This document shows, in pieces, positions 23,586 through 34,088 of a stretch of 64,000 nucleotides of DNA. The notes under the pieces are model-generated. The model was given only the letters and a program-made list of their open reading frames with translations. It was not told the origin of the DNA and did no database searches. Source of the DNA: Acrasis kona (lineage: Eukaryota > Heterolobosea > Eutetramitea > Acrasida > Acrasidae); assembly GCA_026419775.2 (NCBI GenBank), contig JAOPGA020001789.1, positions 62,001 to 126,000 on the forward strand, given 5' to 3'. Positions within the stretch are counted from its first letter, which is position 1; each line of letters starts with the position of its first letter. A program made the position numbers and the translations under genes.

Positions 23586-23811
23586 ATGACTACCCTCTTC
23601 AAAAAAGAGAACTGGACAGAAGGAGGTGAGACTGAGTTTTTGATTCATTACACAAAAGACGAACCAGGCAGTATCAAGAAAGTATTATCCACAACGGAAT
23701 CGTTTGAATCTATGGAACAAATGCAAATATCTTCTTCTGAGTAGTGAGATAATCTGAAACCAAAGACGACATTACATCATTTTTTACAGACATTTTGTGA
23801 AGGACTTCTGA
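23586..23811 (+). CDS. candidate small spliced gene (58 residues)
   Basis: Begins MTTLFKKENWTEGGETEFLI. The unspliced frame ends at a TAG that overlaps a GT donor at 23741. A 49-nt intron with a strong acceptor (cattttttacag) to 23789 joins in frame to HFVKDF and a TGA at 23809. The peptide is acidic and hydrophilic, with no known motif. On the opposite strand, ~23453-23560, a short frame ends LDDEVDNNEDY and could be the last exon of a different minus-strand gene; both cannot be right in full. Confidence 0.3.
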
Positions 23812-23869
23812 GAAGGAAGTGCAACAAAGATAAAACAAAAAGAATAATAGTACATAAATATTGATGTTT

Positions 23870-26636
23870 TTAATATTTTTCATTGTATGTCTCTGTGCTT
23901 ATATAAGTTGTATCATCATTCAATTTCTCAGTCAATTCATATTCTGACTTTCTCTTCTTCTTGGATTTGCATGCAACCAAAACCAAAAAAGCAATAAGCA
24001 CAACCAATAACAAATAAGCTGCCCCTAACAAAGAAGCAAGCACAATGACAACAATGAATAAAACATTACGTCTGTCCGGAACTTCCTTTTCAACCACACC
24101 AGGAATGATACCACCCACAACTGAAAAGGATCCACCAGCAACGACCAATGAAAAATCCTGTCCATATCGATTTTTAGGCTTCGCCACATTAAAACCTCTC
24201 ACATAAATCATGACATTAGTCAAATCAATACTCGGCAACACAACTTTTTCAACATTATTAATACCATCACGCACGTCACTCGGTTGTGCACTATTTCCGA
24301 ATCTTGTAATATTATTGTAAACAACAACAAGATCCAAATCATTCACAAGAGCAAAAGCAGAAGAAGGAGAAGCAGGAGGATCCGTCCACACAAGCGTAAC
24401 GCTCATCGGCGTACCATCCTTCGGCGCATTCCAAGACGGTATACTAACCGAATACTGATCGCCGGTATTAACAAACAACAAATCGGAAATCCACAAATTA
24501 TTTTTAGAACCAGACAAGTAAAGAACATTAATCAAATTAATCAACCCAAAACCATTATATAATTTTTGTTGGTTCATGGGTAAGTCTTTTAATAAAATTT
24601 TTTTATCAGCATAATTAGGTCCATTAGCAAATCCCTGCAGAGGCGACGCAGAGGCAATCATGACGGCTTTGATAAGCGATGCGCTCGGAGAGTTAAATTG
24701 CGACATGATGCCTTTTCTCACGCCGCTCGGATAAAACCCATCCACAAAGTACTGACGAATAATCGTAGCCGCTCCAGCAGCAACAGCAGTGGCCATGGAC
24801 GTGCCCGACATGACCCTTACTTGTGAATTATTGGAGGGAACGTTACAATCGGGAGAGTACCACAAACTAGCAGCAGATACCACGTAGTGACCGGGTGCGA
24901 CTACATCTGGTTTGGTGCGACCATCTGCACAGGAACCAGTGCTTGACATTGGCGATAAATTTTGAATCGAATACAATTCTGGATTGTTTTGTACCATGAG
25001 ATTGGCACATTCCGGACAGCATTGTTGCCCAGGATCGACGTCCGCTCCACCATATTGCTTGATTACTTGCGAGATTGTACAATTGTCGAAACAACAATCG
25101 GTCGCATTGCGCATTCGATCTGCCATCGTACATGCATTTCCGACGTTACCATGATTTTTACAAATGTTTTGTAATTCGGTAAACATTTGTAATGTGTTGT
25201 ATTCCAAGTCCATAAATTTGGAAACATTCATCCACGATTGTAAACTCGAACTAGAGGCTCCGACTGTGATTGTGTTTTTTGATTGTTGAGGTCCATCGTA
25301 TAATGTCTTGAGTCCGAAATTTCCTTCGTTGCCAGCGGCGGTCAGCACCAAGAAATCAGGATTGTCGTAAACAAAACTATCTACTTCCATTGCATTCTTA
25401 TTGTAACCGCTCATGGTGTGCACTCCCATTGTGAAGACATAAATACGCGCGCCGACGCTGTAGGGCCATGGAAGTAGATCGGTCTCATAATTAAATGGTG
25501 GGTATAGCACGTAGGTGCTGTATGGACATGTTTGGTTGGGGTAAAAGTAACATACGCAATTGGTGCTGTTGTCGTAGCACGAACAACCACCTGGTCTTGA
25601 ACAACCGTAGTCTGCTGCGGCAATGCGAGAATTGTAGGCAATGCCGTTGTATTTGCTCAAAACGTCGGATGTGTTTTGAAAATTGCCAGAGATGCTTCCT
25701 GCAATGTGCGTGCCGTGTCCGAATAGGTCATCGTCGTCGTCACGAGTGTACCTGTAGTACCCTGCTATTTTTCTGTGTTTTAAAATCTTTTCTGGTGATA
25801 GTGGTGGACCTAGTGGAGTAACTTCTGGTATGTTTGAGTCTGAGTCGATAAAGAAACAACTATTTACGTCCAGTCCGCTATCACCGAACGAAACGATTTG
25901 ATTAGTTCCATCCAAACCAACGTCGTGAAATATTGTGAAATTTGGTTTTTGTGTCTGTACTTGCCATTTTACGTCACTGTTTAGTGTTTTTTTCTCTATT
26001 ATCGTCTCTTCTATCCAATGTACGCGATGGTGGTTGGACAAGTGTTGTATTATGACATCTAGTTGTTGGTTGAGTGTTTGTAAAATTATTTTGTCCTTAG
26101 AAGTGACTTGGTGGTTGATCACTTTAGCGCCCGCTGTTTTTAGCTTGTCGAGAATTTCTTGGCTAATTGTTTCTGCTTCGTCTCTGGTTGTTTCGAACAG
26201 CATAATTGACAGCAGCATGGTTTTTGGTTGCTCTCCTCTATTAATGTTTCTCGATTTGTCCTCCAAACTCGAGCTGACTTTGTAGATGGGAAGATAATTT
26301 GTAATAAATAACACTGATTCTATATTCTTGGCCTTTTGAATATTGATTTTGTTTGAATACACCAGAAAAGTGTGCTCAGGTATGTATGTGTTTAATTGTA
26401 TTCCCGTGTAGCTTTCAAAATTATCTTTAGCATCATGAATATAATCGCTACTCTTCTTAAACTTGATAAGATACTGTCCAAAATCATTTACATCTTTTGG
26501 GGTCAGCTTGTGTGGTTAATAACATGTTACCTTCTTCTATAGATCTTTTATTTACTGATATCGTCCTTCTATTCAAATAAATATCACACAAACATATATG
26601 AAAGGTGAATAAGAGAACGATCAGCGCGCTCTTCAT
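23870..26636 (-). CDS. membrane-anchored subtilisin-like serine protease (peptidase S8)
   Basis: Type I membrane protease. Signal peptide MKSALIVLLFTFHICLCD, pro-region, then the S8 domain: catalytic Asp in IVSFGDSGLDVN, His in LFGHGTHIAGSISG, oxyanion Asn in LTAAGNEGNFG, and Ser in VMSGTSMATAVAAGAA, with KPDVVAPGHYVVS before it. A Cys-rich insert (CSRPGGCSCYDNSTNCVC and CCFDNCTI) lies between His and Ser. A beta-rich C-terminal domain is followed by one membrane helix (VLFIVVIVLASLLGAAYL) and a cytosolic KSKKKRK tail. The signal-peptide ORF and the main ORF are one base out of frame at the CCCCAAAA run around 26495-26502; removing one A joins TTQADPK to DVNDFGQYLIKF. About 920 residues. All catalytic residues are present. 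Confidence 0.92.
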
Positions 26637-26690
26637 ACTTTTACAACCAACCGAATCCAATCTGAATTGAAAGGGACGCGCAGGAATCAA

Positions 26691-27143
26691 TTTTTAGGGG
26701 GAGATCAGAAATTTTAGTTTTAAAATCAATAATAAAAGGGTATCGTCTTGGTATCAATCATTTTAGGTGGGGTCAAAAAATAGAAATTTAGATAGAAGTT
26801 ATACTTTACTATTTGTCCTTCTTCGAATATATGCGAAAAATTTTAAACCAATTTTTAAGGGATAAAAGCCTTGAAATCAATAGGGGGGTTAAAAAATTGA
26901 TTTCTGCGCATCTCCAAAGCAGAATCACGAAAGACGTCAAAGTTCTTATAAGTTCCAAATTCTCATAAACAATCAATCTACTAGATTTATAATGCTCCTA
27001 TAAACAAAATGATTGTTTAATGTTAAAACTATTTGTTGTGATCAACATTAAAAACTGGCAACTCGGGGAATCGGCGTATCTCTCCGCATAAATACCTTGT
27101 AATGATTTTTTGATTGTCACAACAAGATCAAAACGAAGATAGG
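26691..27143. other. AT-rich intergenic stretch with diverged G-run repeats
   Basis: About 450 bp between the divergent subtilase and GST genes. Three loosely similar units combine a tcaat/ccaat core, a T-run, an AGG(G) run and an A-run (about 26685, 26755 and 26845-26900). They may be promoter elements or relics of a short tandem repeat. No ORF is supported. Confidence 0.4.
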
Positions 27144-28079
27144 ATGAGCGGATCAAAGATATTTGATTATCAAAAGGAGACGCAAACTGGTGCATTTAAG
27201 AGAACCGAGTCTGTGTTCCGCAATAGCATCAAAGACGAACCAAACAGTGAATTTCCTGCTGAATCTGGACGTTACCACTTGTACGTATCACATGCTTGTC
27301 CATGGGCTAATCGTACAGCGATCGTTAGAAACCTCAAAGGACTTCAAGATCACATTTCCATTAGCACAGTAGATTGGCTGCTTGAGGAGAAGGGATGGCG
27401 CTTCGGACACAAGGGAGATGCAGACCCTGTACATAACTATGAGTTTTTACGCGAAGTCTACCTAGAAAATAACCCAGACTACGAGGGAAAGGTCACCGTT
27501 CCTGTTCTTTATGACAAGAAGACAAACAGGATTGTAAACAACGAGAGTAGCGAGATCATTCGTCAGTTAAATTTCGAGTTCAACAAGTTTGCCAATAACA
27601 AAGAATTGGACATTTACCCAGAGAATTTGAGAAAAGACATTGATGAAGTCAATGATTGGGTTTATAACACTGTAAATAACGGAGTGTACAAGAGCGGCTT
27701 TGCAACCAAACAGGAACCATACGAGGAGGCCTTTGATGCATTGTTCAAGTCACTTGATCGCCTAGAAGACATCTTATCCAAAAACAAGTATCTAACCGGG
27801 GACTCCTTGACTGAGGCTGACGTTCGCTTATTCACTACTTTAATTCGTTTTGACCCAGTATACTTTGGACACTTCAAATGCAACAAGAGACAATTACAAA
27901 GCTACCCTAACCTTTGGAACTACACTAAACATTTATATCAAATACCAGAAATCAAGGAAACCATACATTTTGACCACATCAAGTCCCACTACTACGCATC
28001 CCACAAGAAGATCAACCCAACAGGAATCGTACCAAAAGGACCAGAAATCAACTTTGACGAACCACATGACAGAAAATAA
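27144..28079 (+). CDS. glutathionyl-hydroquinone reductase (Xi-class GST, ECM4/YqjG family)
   Basis: Reduces glutathionyl-hydroquinones via an active-site Cys. Single exon; the product from MSGSKIFDYQKETQ is 311 residues, the usual size. The N-terminal thioredoxin-like domain has the family motif HACPWANRT with the catalytic Cys, WLLEEKGWRF, VPVLYDKKTNRIVNNESSEI for glutathione binding, then an all-helical C-terminal domain with VNDGV-like NTVNNGVYKSGFA, LTGDSLTEADVRLFTTLIRF and QSYPNLWNYTKHLYQIP, and the tail NPTGIVPKGP. The open frame extends upstream without an ATG, so 27144 is the best start; an upstream intron cannot be excluded. Confidence 0.93.
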   Translation: MSGSKIFDYQKETQTGAFKRTESVFRNSIKDEPNSEFPAESGRYHLYVSHACPWANRTAIVRNLKGLQDHISISTVDWLLEEKGWRFGHKGDADPVHNYEFLREVYLENNPDYEGKVTVPVLYDKKTNRIVNNESSEIIRQLNFEFNKFANNKELDIYPENLRKDIDEVNDWVYNTVNNGVYKSGFATKQEPYEEAFDALFKSLDRLEDILSKNKYLTGDSLTEADVRLFTTLIRFDPVYFGHFKCNKRQLQSYPNLWNYTKHLYQIPEIKETIHFDHIKSHYYASHKKINPTGIVPKGPEINFDEPHDRK

Positions 28080-28097
28080 ATTTTAATGTTTTTTAAA

Positions 28098-29183
28098 TTA
28101 TACTTTGGTTAACTCTTCCTTCACAACATTCTCTATTGTTTCTTTGTCTTGAAGCACACGTGCGTATACTCCCTTTAAAATGTCTCCACTTCCGTTCAAT
28201 TTTAATCTCTCTTGCTCCTCTGTATGTATGACCCGGAGTGAGTGTTTTCCAATCTTTTTGGTATTTAGGTGGTTGTTAATGTAGGGTAGCGCAGAAAGCT
28301 CTAGAGTGGCTCCATCAAAAGTTCTTTGTGATCTCATGTTGTAGCTGGTTAATTTCTTGTCATGTTTAGGTGTGTCATGGTCGTAGTTTGAAACACTTGC
28401 CAAACTGAACCAACTGTATGATTCTGAGAGGTAACGCTTCACCATGGTAGTGTGTTGAGGGAAACGGGTCAAACCTGACAAGGACAAGAATAAACCAATC
28501 TTGATGTCTTTCCTCTTGCGTTCTTCGATGACTTCATTCAAGATGGGATCGATAAGGATTACTTTATCAAAGAAGGCCGGATCTAATGATGCTAAAGCAA
28601 TGTTGGCCCCATACGAGTGTGCAACGAGAATGTGTTTCACGTTGTCACCTTGACTCTTTGAAGTGTCTTTCAATGCCGAGTATACGGTTCTTGTTCCGTC
28701 AATTAGTACTTCATTTACAAATCTATCCCACTCGGCGACGGTTTCGTTCTGTGGTAGCTGAGCTCTGGTATAATCACCTGAAAATCCTCTACCTGGTCTA
28801 TCATAGCTACAAACTCTGTACTTTGGAGACTCTGATGAAAGTAAGGATTGTGTTAGTTTGGAAAAACTAGCGTGTGAGCCTGCCTCTGCTGGCTCAAAAT
28901 AAACAACACGCTCGTACTGATCATACTTGCTTTCACACTGCCAGTAGGTATCAACAGATGAAACATGGTCGGTTTTAAGAGTTTGTCCACTTTTGTGAAT
29001 AGTGTTTTTTTCGAACACTAGCAATGTCCTGTTACTTAAAAATCCGAACAAAAGAATAGCGATCAACGTATAAAGAGCATGTTGGGCATATGATAATAAC
29101 TTATCAGACAGAGCCTGCTTGACCACTACTTCTTCATCTTTTTCGGCCTTCAGAGCTTCCTTGACTTCTTTTGTCTTTCCCAT
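28098..29183 (-). CDS. membrane-anchored alpha/beta hydrolase
   Basis: Single exon, 361 residues. A basic, Lys/Glu-rich leader precedes one membrane helix (ALYTLIAILLFGFL), then an alpha/beta hydrolase fold: VVYFEPAEAGSHASF (HGG-like strand region), VCSYDRPGRGFSGD, and the nucleophile elbow LVAHSYGANIAL with Ser flanked by His and Gly. DKVILIDPIL fits the acid strand, and a late His (RVIHTEEQ) could complete the triad. This is the general ABHD layout; the substrate (lipid ester or peptide) is not predictable. Its stop lies 18 bp from the convergent GST gene. Confidence 0.85.
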   Translation of the reverse strand: MGKTKEVKEALKAEKDEEVVVKQALSDKLLSYAQHALYTLIAILLFGFLSNRTLLVFEKNTIHKSGQTLKTDHVSSVDTYWQCESKYDQYERVVYFEPAEAGSHASFSKLTQSLLSSESPKYRVCSYDRPGRGFSGDYTRAQLPQNETVAEWDRFVNEVLIDGTRTVYSALKDTSKSQGDNVKHILVAHSYGANIALASLDPAFFDKVILIDPILNEVIEERKRKDIKIGLFLSLSGLTRFPQHTTMVKRYLSESYSWFSLASVSNYDHDTPKHDKKLTSYNMRSQRTFDGATLELSALPYINNHLNTKKIGKHSLRVIHTEEQERLKLNGSGDILKGVYARVLQDKETIENVVKEELTKV

Positions 29184-29491
29184 TGTTGTTTACAATTATT
29201 TTTTGGAACAACCACTCATTTGTTTTTTGATTTGCAGTGGGGTGATCAAGAAAGTGAACTGTTTGTTATAGATTTCATCCTCGCTGTGCTCTTTCCAACG
29301 TTTTGTTTTAAATACATGTCATCCATTATTTATTACAGTTCTACGTCTCTACTTTCCAGACCATCAATTAATTCTCCACCATTATATTTAGGGACATTGT
29401 TACGCTATAAAGGATTCCATACCCGCTCTCATATTTTCATCAAATTTGATTGTGGTTGATTTGCCCCTTTCTATTAGAACAAATTTTGACC
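29184..29491. other. intergenic/5' leader between hydrolase and the next ORF
   Basis: About 300 bp; a short frame (29220-29459) runs through it but has poor protein character. Several cag/tag acceptor-like sites suggest 5' UTR introns of the downstream gene; none can be fixed. Confidence 0.3.
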
Positions 29492-29878
29492 ATGATGAAT
29501 GAAGGTGGTAACGCCGGGCTGGAGGACACCAGCACAGACAGAGACTATCAATTGCAAGTAACTGAATTTTTCAGTTCCTTGAGGGATATGCTCAAAAGCA
29601 AACTACACACTGCGAGCGTGGGGTCCTCAAATTCATCTTCCGCTCACTCTCGCACATACTCAAATCACGATGATCTTCACTCTGTCGAAATTCTTGAGAG
29701 GTTTCAAAACTTTTATGACGAACTAAATGCAAAGCTGAGAACTCATCTTTCCGAATCTTTGAGCAATGAAGCGAGAAAATTAGTAGTACATGAAGTATGT
29801 AATTTAATACCGACGGCGCAACCTAACACCAACAGGCAAAAATGTGTATATACCATAACTATTTGGAGATTTTACTAG
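29492..29878 (+). CDS. short acidic ORF, possible N-terminal exon of the SLC26 gene
   Basis: Starts MMNEGGNAGLEDTSTDR; contains a helical segment (LQVTEFFSSLRDMLKSKL), a Ser/His-rich linker and a second helix (ERFQNFYDELNAKLRTHL). The frame stops inside sequence that looks like an intron (gtgtat at about 29843). Joining the donor at 29843 to an acceptor before 29896 would fuse it in frame to the SLC26 ORF (QKS to TDRMNSD), but that acceptor is weak. It may therefore be a separate small protein. No family recognised. Confidence 0.35.
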   Translation: MMNEGGNAGLEDTSTDRDYQLQVTEFFSSLRDMLKSKLHTASVGSSNSSSAHSRTYSNHDDLHSVEILERFQNFYDELNAKLRTHLSESLSNEARKLVVHEVCNLIPTAQPNTNRQKCVYTITIWRFY

Positions 29879-29907
29879 AAATTGGTCATAAAGAAGCAAC
29901 CGACAGA

Positions 29908-32319
29908 ATGAATTCCGATGTCATGACAGACGATCAACAATCAGTAAAAATCGACGTTGATCAAGAGAACAACTCGGTCGAATTGACGCTACACGATTTG
30001 AGCGAACAGGCCTCGCTCATCAGAAGCAACTTTTCGTCAGGAGGTCACTTTGAATGGAATTTATCAAAAAGACGCATCAACAGTCCGACGAATCAAATAC
30101 CCTCGATGCACAACACCAACGAAGACTTGGTATCGCCCGGAAATGAAGAAGGAGAAGAATTCAAAGTTCACAACATGTTATTCAGAAACAAGAAGGCACT
30201 CGTCAACATACCGTTATGGAAGAGAATTTTATTATTCTTCGCACAATTCCTGCCCATCGTCACGTGGCTACCGGAATACTTCAAAAAGGAAAATTTCCTA
30301 CCAAACATCAAGTCCGATCTCATCGCAGGAATAACCGTCGCCATCGTCATCATCCCACAATCGATGGGTTACGCGCTCGTTGCAGGAATGCCGCCCATCA
30401 ACGGTCTCTACACTTGTTTCATACCCACATTACTCTACCCATTCTTCGGCACGTCCAAACAATTAGCACCAGGACCAAGTGCCATCGTGAGCTTGTTGTT
30501 GAGCAGCGCCATTTCGGGTCTAGGTCCCCAAACAACCGAACAATACGTCAACTATGCCATCTTATTGTGTCTGCTGGCGGGTGGTGCTTACTTTGTTTTG
30601 GGATTCTTCCGAATGGGATTCCTGGTCAACTTCATGAGTCAACCTGTTTTATCAGGCTTCACCAGCGCATGTGCGATCAGCATTGCCATGACTCAAATCA
30701 AATATTGTCTGGGCGTTCACCCAGAGAAAACAAGCGGAACTCAATTGTATTGGGCTCTGTGGGTGTATGGCAAGGCCATATTCACTCCCACATGGAAGGG
30801 CAACGACATGGGAATTCACTGGCCGACTGCAGCGAGCAGCGTCGTGTTTTTTGCACTCTTGTACTTTTTTAACGACTGTTATATTCCATTGGGTAAAGGT
30901 CGCAGGTTCTATCCTGGTAAAATCATACCCGGTCAATTGGTAGTTGTTTGCTTTGCTTTGTTTGCTTTCTATCTATTAGGACTCATTGCAGGTCAACATG
31001 GACCTAAGGATGTTTTTGGAATTGAAATATTGGGAAGCATCAAGACGGGTCTACCCACTCCTGGCGTTCCTAAATTCTATACCTTCGTGGTCAACTCCAC
31101 CCTGAGTCAGTTGAATGGCACCTTGGCACCAGGACAAGCCACTGCGACGCCCATCGGAAGAATGTTAAACAATGAAGCGGAACCTTCCTCTCAATCTGAT
31201 GTGCTCGTCGGTTATTATGTAGGCGATGGCATCATCGACAGTAATAAATTATTAGCTTGTGCTTTGATCACCATCACGGTGGTCATTGTTGGTTTTTCTG
31301 AGGCTTTTAGTGTTGCTAAGTTCTACGCCACTCAAAAAAATTATAGAATCGACGCTAATCAAGAAATGATTGCATTGGGCATTTGTGCAATTGCTGCTGG
31401 TTTCTTCCAAGCTTATCCTAGTTCTACTTCGTTCAGCAGAAGTGCAGTGAATGCACAAGTGGGCGCTGCTACTCAAATGGCCACTTTTATAACTGGTTTG
31501 TTCATGTTTTTGGTGTTAACCGTGATCACTCCGCTGTTTTATTACTTGCCGAAACCTTTCCTCGGTAGTTTGATCATTATTGCAGTTTCTCACTTGTTGG
31601 ATTGGCACACCGTCAAAGTAACATGGAGAACGAAAAGAAGGGATACCTTGTTGCTTGCAGTTGCCTTTTTATCCACATTATTCTTGGGAGTAGAGTGGGG
31701 AATTGTGGTGGCTGTTTTTATCAGTCTGGCGCTTGTGATTTATAGAACTGCACGTCCTCGCTTCAACGAAATGGGTCGCATGCCCGGTAGCATTGATTAT
31801 TCCAGCGTAAAGAGATTCCCGAGGGCCATCACTCTTCCGCATGTTCTTGTGATGAGATTCGACTCTGATTTGAGTTTTACTAATGTGTCCTACTTTATGG
31901 AAAAGATTGAAAGATATTTGGAGAGAGCAGAGAATAACGGTAATGATGTTTTTGTGTTTGTGTTGGATATGACCGGTGTGAATCAAATCGACAGCAGCGG
32001 TGTTGCTGCTTTGATATCTGTGAAGGAGTTGTTGGACAAGAAGGGAGTCAACTTTTATTTTGCAGAGACAAAAGTTGAGATTCTGAGAATTATGCAACGT
32101 GGTGGCGTCATTTCGGACCGTTGTGTTCCTGAGACTCACATGTATCACTCTTTACACGACGCAGTGTTGCAGGCCAAGCATGATGTGAAGGATGCTGTTC
32201 AGAGGAAAATTACACAAGATGGAAGAAATTTGCAACTGGTAGACGATAAGATTTTGGCATCAAATGTTGGTGGAAGTGTGGTGGTGGATGATGATTTTAT
32301 GAATGGTTCAAGAAATTAA
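29908..32319 (+). CDS. SLC26/SulP anion transporter with C-terminal STAS domain
   Basis: Sulfate/anion exchanger. About 800 residues from MNSDVMTDDQQSV. Disordered N-terminal ~110 residues, then the SulP membrane domain (KSDLIAGITVAIVIIPQSMG, LVAGMPPINGLYTCF, APGPSAIVSLLLSS, MGFLVNFMSQPVLSGFTSAC) with about 12-14 helices, QAYPSSTSFSRSAVNAQVGA, and a STAS domain (VFVFVLDMTGVNQIDSSGVA). All family blocks are intact. The upstream frame is open to about 29842, so the exact start is uncertain and a 5' exon may exist (see 29492). Confidence 0.95.
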   Translation: MNSDVMTDDQQSVKIDVDQENNSVELTLHDLSEQASLIRSNFSSGGHFEWNLSKRRINSPTNQIPSMHNTNEDLVSPGNEEGEEFKVHNMLFRNKKALVNIPLWKRILLFFAQFLPIVTWLPEYFKKENFLPNIKSDLIAGITVAIVIIPQSMGYALVAGMPPINGLYTCFIPTLLYPFFGTSKQLAPGPSAIVSLLLSSAISGLGPQTTEQYVNYAILLCLLAGGAYFVLGFFRMGFLVNFMSQPVLSGFTSACAISIAMTQIKYCLGVHPEKTSGTQLYWALWVYGKAIFTPTWKGNDMGIHWPTAASSVVFFALLYFFNDCYIPLGKGRRFYPGKIIPGQLVVVCFALFAFYLLGLIAGQHGPKDVFGIEILGSIKTGLPTPGVPKFYTFVVNSTLSQLNGTLAPGQATATPIGRMLNNEAEPSSQSDVLVGYYVGDGIIDSNKLLACALITITVVIVGFSEAFSVAKFYATQKNYRIDANQEMIALGICAIAAGFFQAYPSSTSFSRSAVNAQVGAATQMATFITGLFMFLVLTVITPLFYYLPKPFLGSLIIIAVSHLLDWHTVKVTWRTKRRDTLLLAVAFLSTLFLGVEWGIVVAVFISLALVIYRTARPRFNEMGRMPGSIDYSSVKRFPRAITLPHVLVMRFDSDLSFTNVSYFMEKIERYLERAENNGNDVFVFVLDMTGVNQIDSSGVAALISVKELLDKKGVNFYFAETKVEILRIMQRGGVISDRCVPETHMYHSLHDAVLQAKHDVKDAVQRKITQDGRNLQLVDDKILASNVGGSVVVDDDFMNGSRN

Positions 32320-32336
32320 TAATAAATATTTTTTCA

Positions 32337-33971
32337 TTAATTAAAAATTGATCTTGTGGTGTTGAGTGCTGTCGAGTTGGAGCCAACGGTGTAATTACCT
32401 CCGTATAGTAGAGGGAATAATTTGGTGGTGATGCTAGGTAGGAAACCTGCTGTGGGAACTCCTGAAAGAACTCCACATTGAACAGAATAACACTGTTCGT
32501 CTGCTCCTTGTTGTGGATTGCACCAGTAGAAACCAATAATGCTGTATAGATTTCCTCCTGCAAAGTTGATTATTGGGAGAAATGCTGCAATCCAAAGAAA
32601 TAATGCTACAATTGTTTTCGCACTTCCTACCGTCATCGGTGGTCTTTTACTCAATCTCAATAATTGCCACTTGGCTAGATATATATCTATAATGCTAACT
32701 ACAAGAGACACCAGGGTGATCAATGGAAATGCACATACACCACTAAAAGTTAAGAATAACTTGTAAATCTCGTTCAAGTGAGCTTCAACTATATCAAAGC
32801 TAGGCAATTTTTCTTCAGCTATCTTGGCACCTTTTCTCTTTTTGTTGATCAAGTACATGATTAATGGAGCAAGCACATTATAACAGTTTGTCAACACAAA
32901 GTCTAGAACAACCTGAACCATGTATGTACTTCCAAGAACTGTTAATATACAAGGTACAGAAAAAAACCCTTTGACAAGCACTGAGACCCATACATTGGCC
33001 AATCTGAAAGAAATGCTTTTGACTCCATGACTAGTTCTGTGGCTACTGTAAGTTTTATGCTTCTCGAATTCTGTTAGCTTTTCACTGAATGCTTGAAAGA
33101 TGATATTCATAATCGATATTACCACACAAGAAGCCAACATGAATGGAGTCATAATCCACTGATTGGCCGTGATCTTTTGCCCTAATGCTCCTGCAACATT
33201 AAATAACACCGAAAAGTTCATTGCTATCGTTATTCCTAGCGTCACGCAGAACTGAAATAAAAGTAGAGAAAGGAATATAGTGTTGCTGATCATTCTTCTT
33301 AAAACTTGACTACATCTGCTCACTTTAATGTTTGCTTCAATAATATCTGTATTCTTTCCTCCTTGTATCTTTTCCTCACAGTCGAAGTATTTTCTTTTCC
33401 TGAATTGATATTTTACACTGTAGAAATATACAAATGGTAGACAGAATGATAAAATTATAGTCACAATGTTAGTACTCCTCCATAACCACACTATACTGGG
33501 AGAGAAGCTAGAACTGAATAGAAATGGTGGCATTACCCCTTGTTTTAAACCTGAAAGACCGTAGTCACCAACAAATATGTCTTTGCCACTAGCTATTAGA
33601 TAGGCGACAACATTTGGCACCTGTAACAAAAACATCAAAAAGTAGAAAGCTATTAAAAGCTTCATAAAGTTAAAATACAAGTGAATACTGAAACCGAGCC
33701 TCAGTTCGATGGTGGACCATTTGGCTATAAATGAAAGTCTTTCGTATTCTGTTTCGCCGCCTTCTCCGTTAATTGGAGAAAAAAATGGTTGTCCTCTTTT
33801 GGTGTATTTTACTTCATACCCTGGAGGCGGTCCGTTAGGCCCAAGCATAGTACTTGAAGAATTATAATGCGTCTGTATATTCTGGAGGTCAGCGTTGACG
33901 TTGGCATCATATATTGTCGGTATGTCGTCAGGTGAGTGCGGAGTCACCGAGCTGTACCTCAACGCACTCAT
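32337..33971 (-). CDS. multi-pass membrane protein, TMC/anoctamin (TOS superfamily)-like
   Basis: 544 residues, single exon, about nine to ten hydrophobic helices after a 70-residue cytosolic N-terminus with a Pro/Gly patch (GPNGPPPGYEVKYTK). The segment IIFQAFSEKLTEFEKHKTYS resembles the anoctamin 'LT.WE.H.T' signature. The stretch VSIIDIYLAKWQLLRLSKRP resembles the TMC domain before its last helices. These families share one fold (channels and lipid scramblases), so I assign the superfamily and not a member. The short length suits protist forms. Divergent from MsrA, with about 117 bp between the start codons used here. Confidence 0.55.
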   Translation of the reverse strand: MSALRYSSVTPHSPDDIPTIYDANVNADLQNIQTHYNSSSTMLGPNGPPPGYEVKYTKRGQPFFSPINGEGGETEYERLSFIAKWSTIELRLGFSIHLYFNFMKLLIAFYFLMFLLQVPNVVAYLIASGKDIFVGDYGLSGLKQGVMPPFLFSSSFSPSIVWLWRSTNIVTIILSFCLPFVYFYSVKYQFRKRKYFDCEEKIQGGKNTDIIEANIKVSRCSQVLRRMISNTIFLSLLLFQFCVTLGITIAMNFSVLFNVAGALGQKITANQWIMTPFMLASCVVISIMNIIFQAFSEKLTEFEKHKTYSSHRTSHGVKSISFRLANVWVSVLVKGFFSVPCILTVLGSTYMVQVVLDFVLTNCYNVLAPLIMYLINKKRKGAKIAEEKLPSFDIVEAHLNEIYKLFLTFSGVCAFPLITLVSLVVSIIDIYLAKWQLLRLSKRPPMTVGSAKTIVALFLWIAAFLPIINFAGGNLYSIIGFYWCNPQQGADEQCYSVQCGVLSGVPTAGFLPSITTKLFPLLYGGNYTVGSNSTALNTTRSIFN

Positions 33972-34088
33972 GAGGTGTTAATTAAATGTTGTTTACAGTT
34001 GTTAAAAACGATAATGACATTATTACAAGTCAGTCTAAAATTATCCTTAAAAAGGATAAAAGAAAAACTCAAGCGAACCGAGCTTCAA

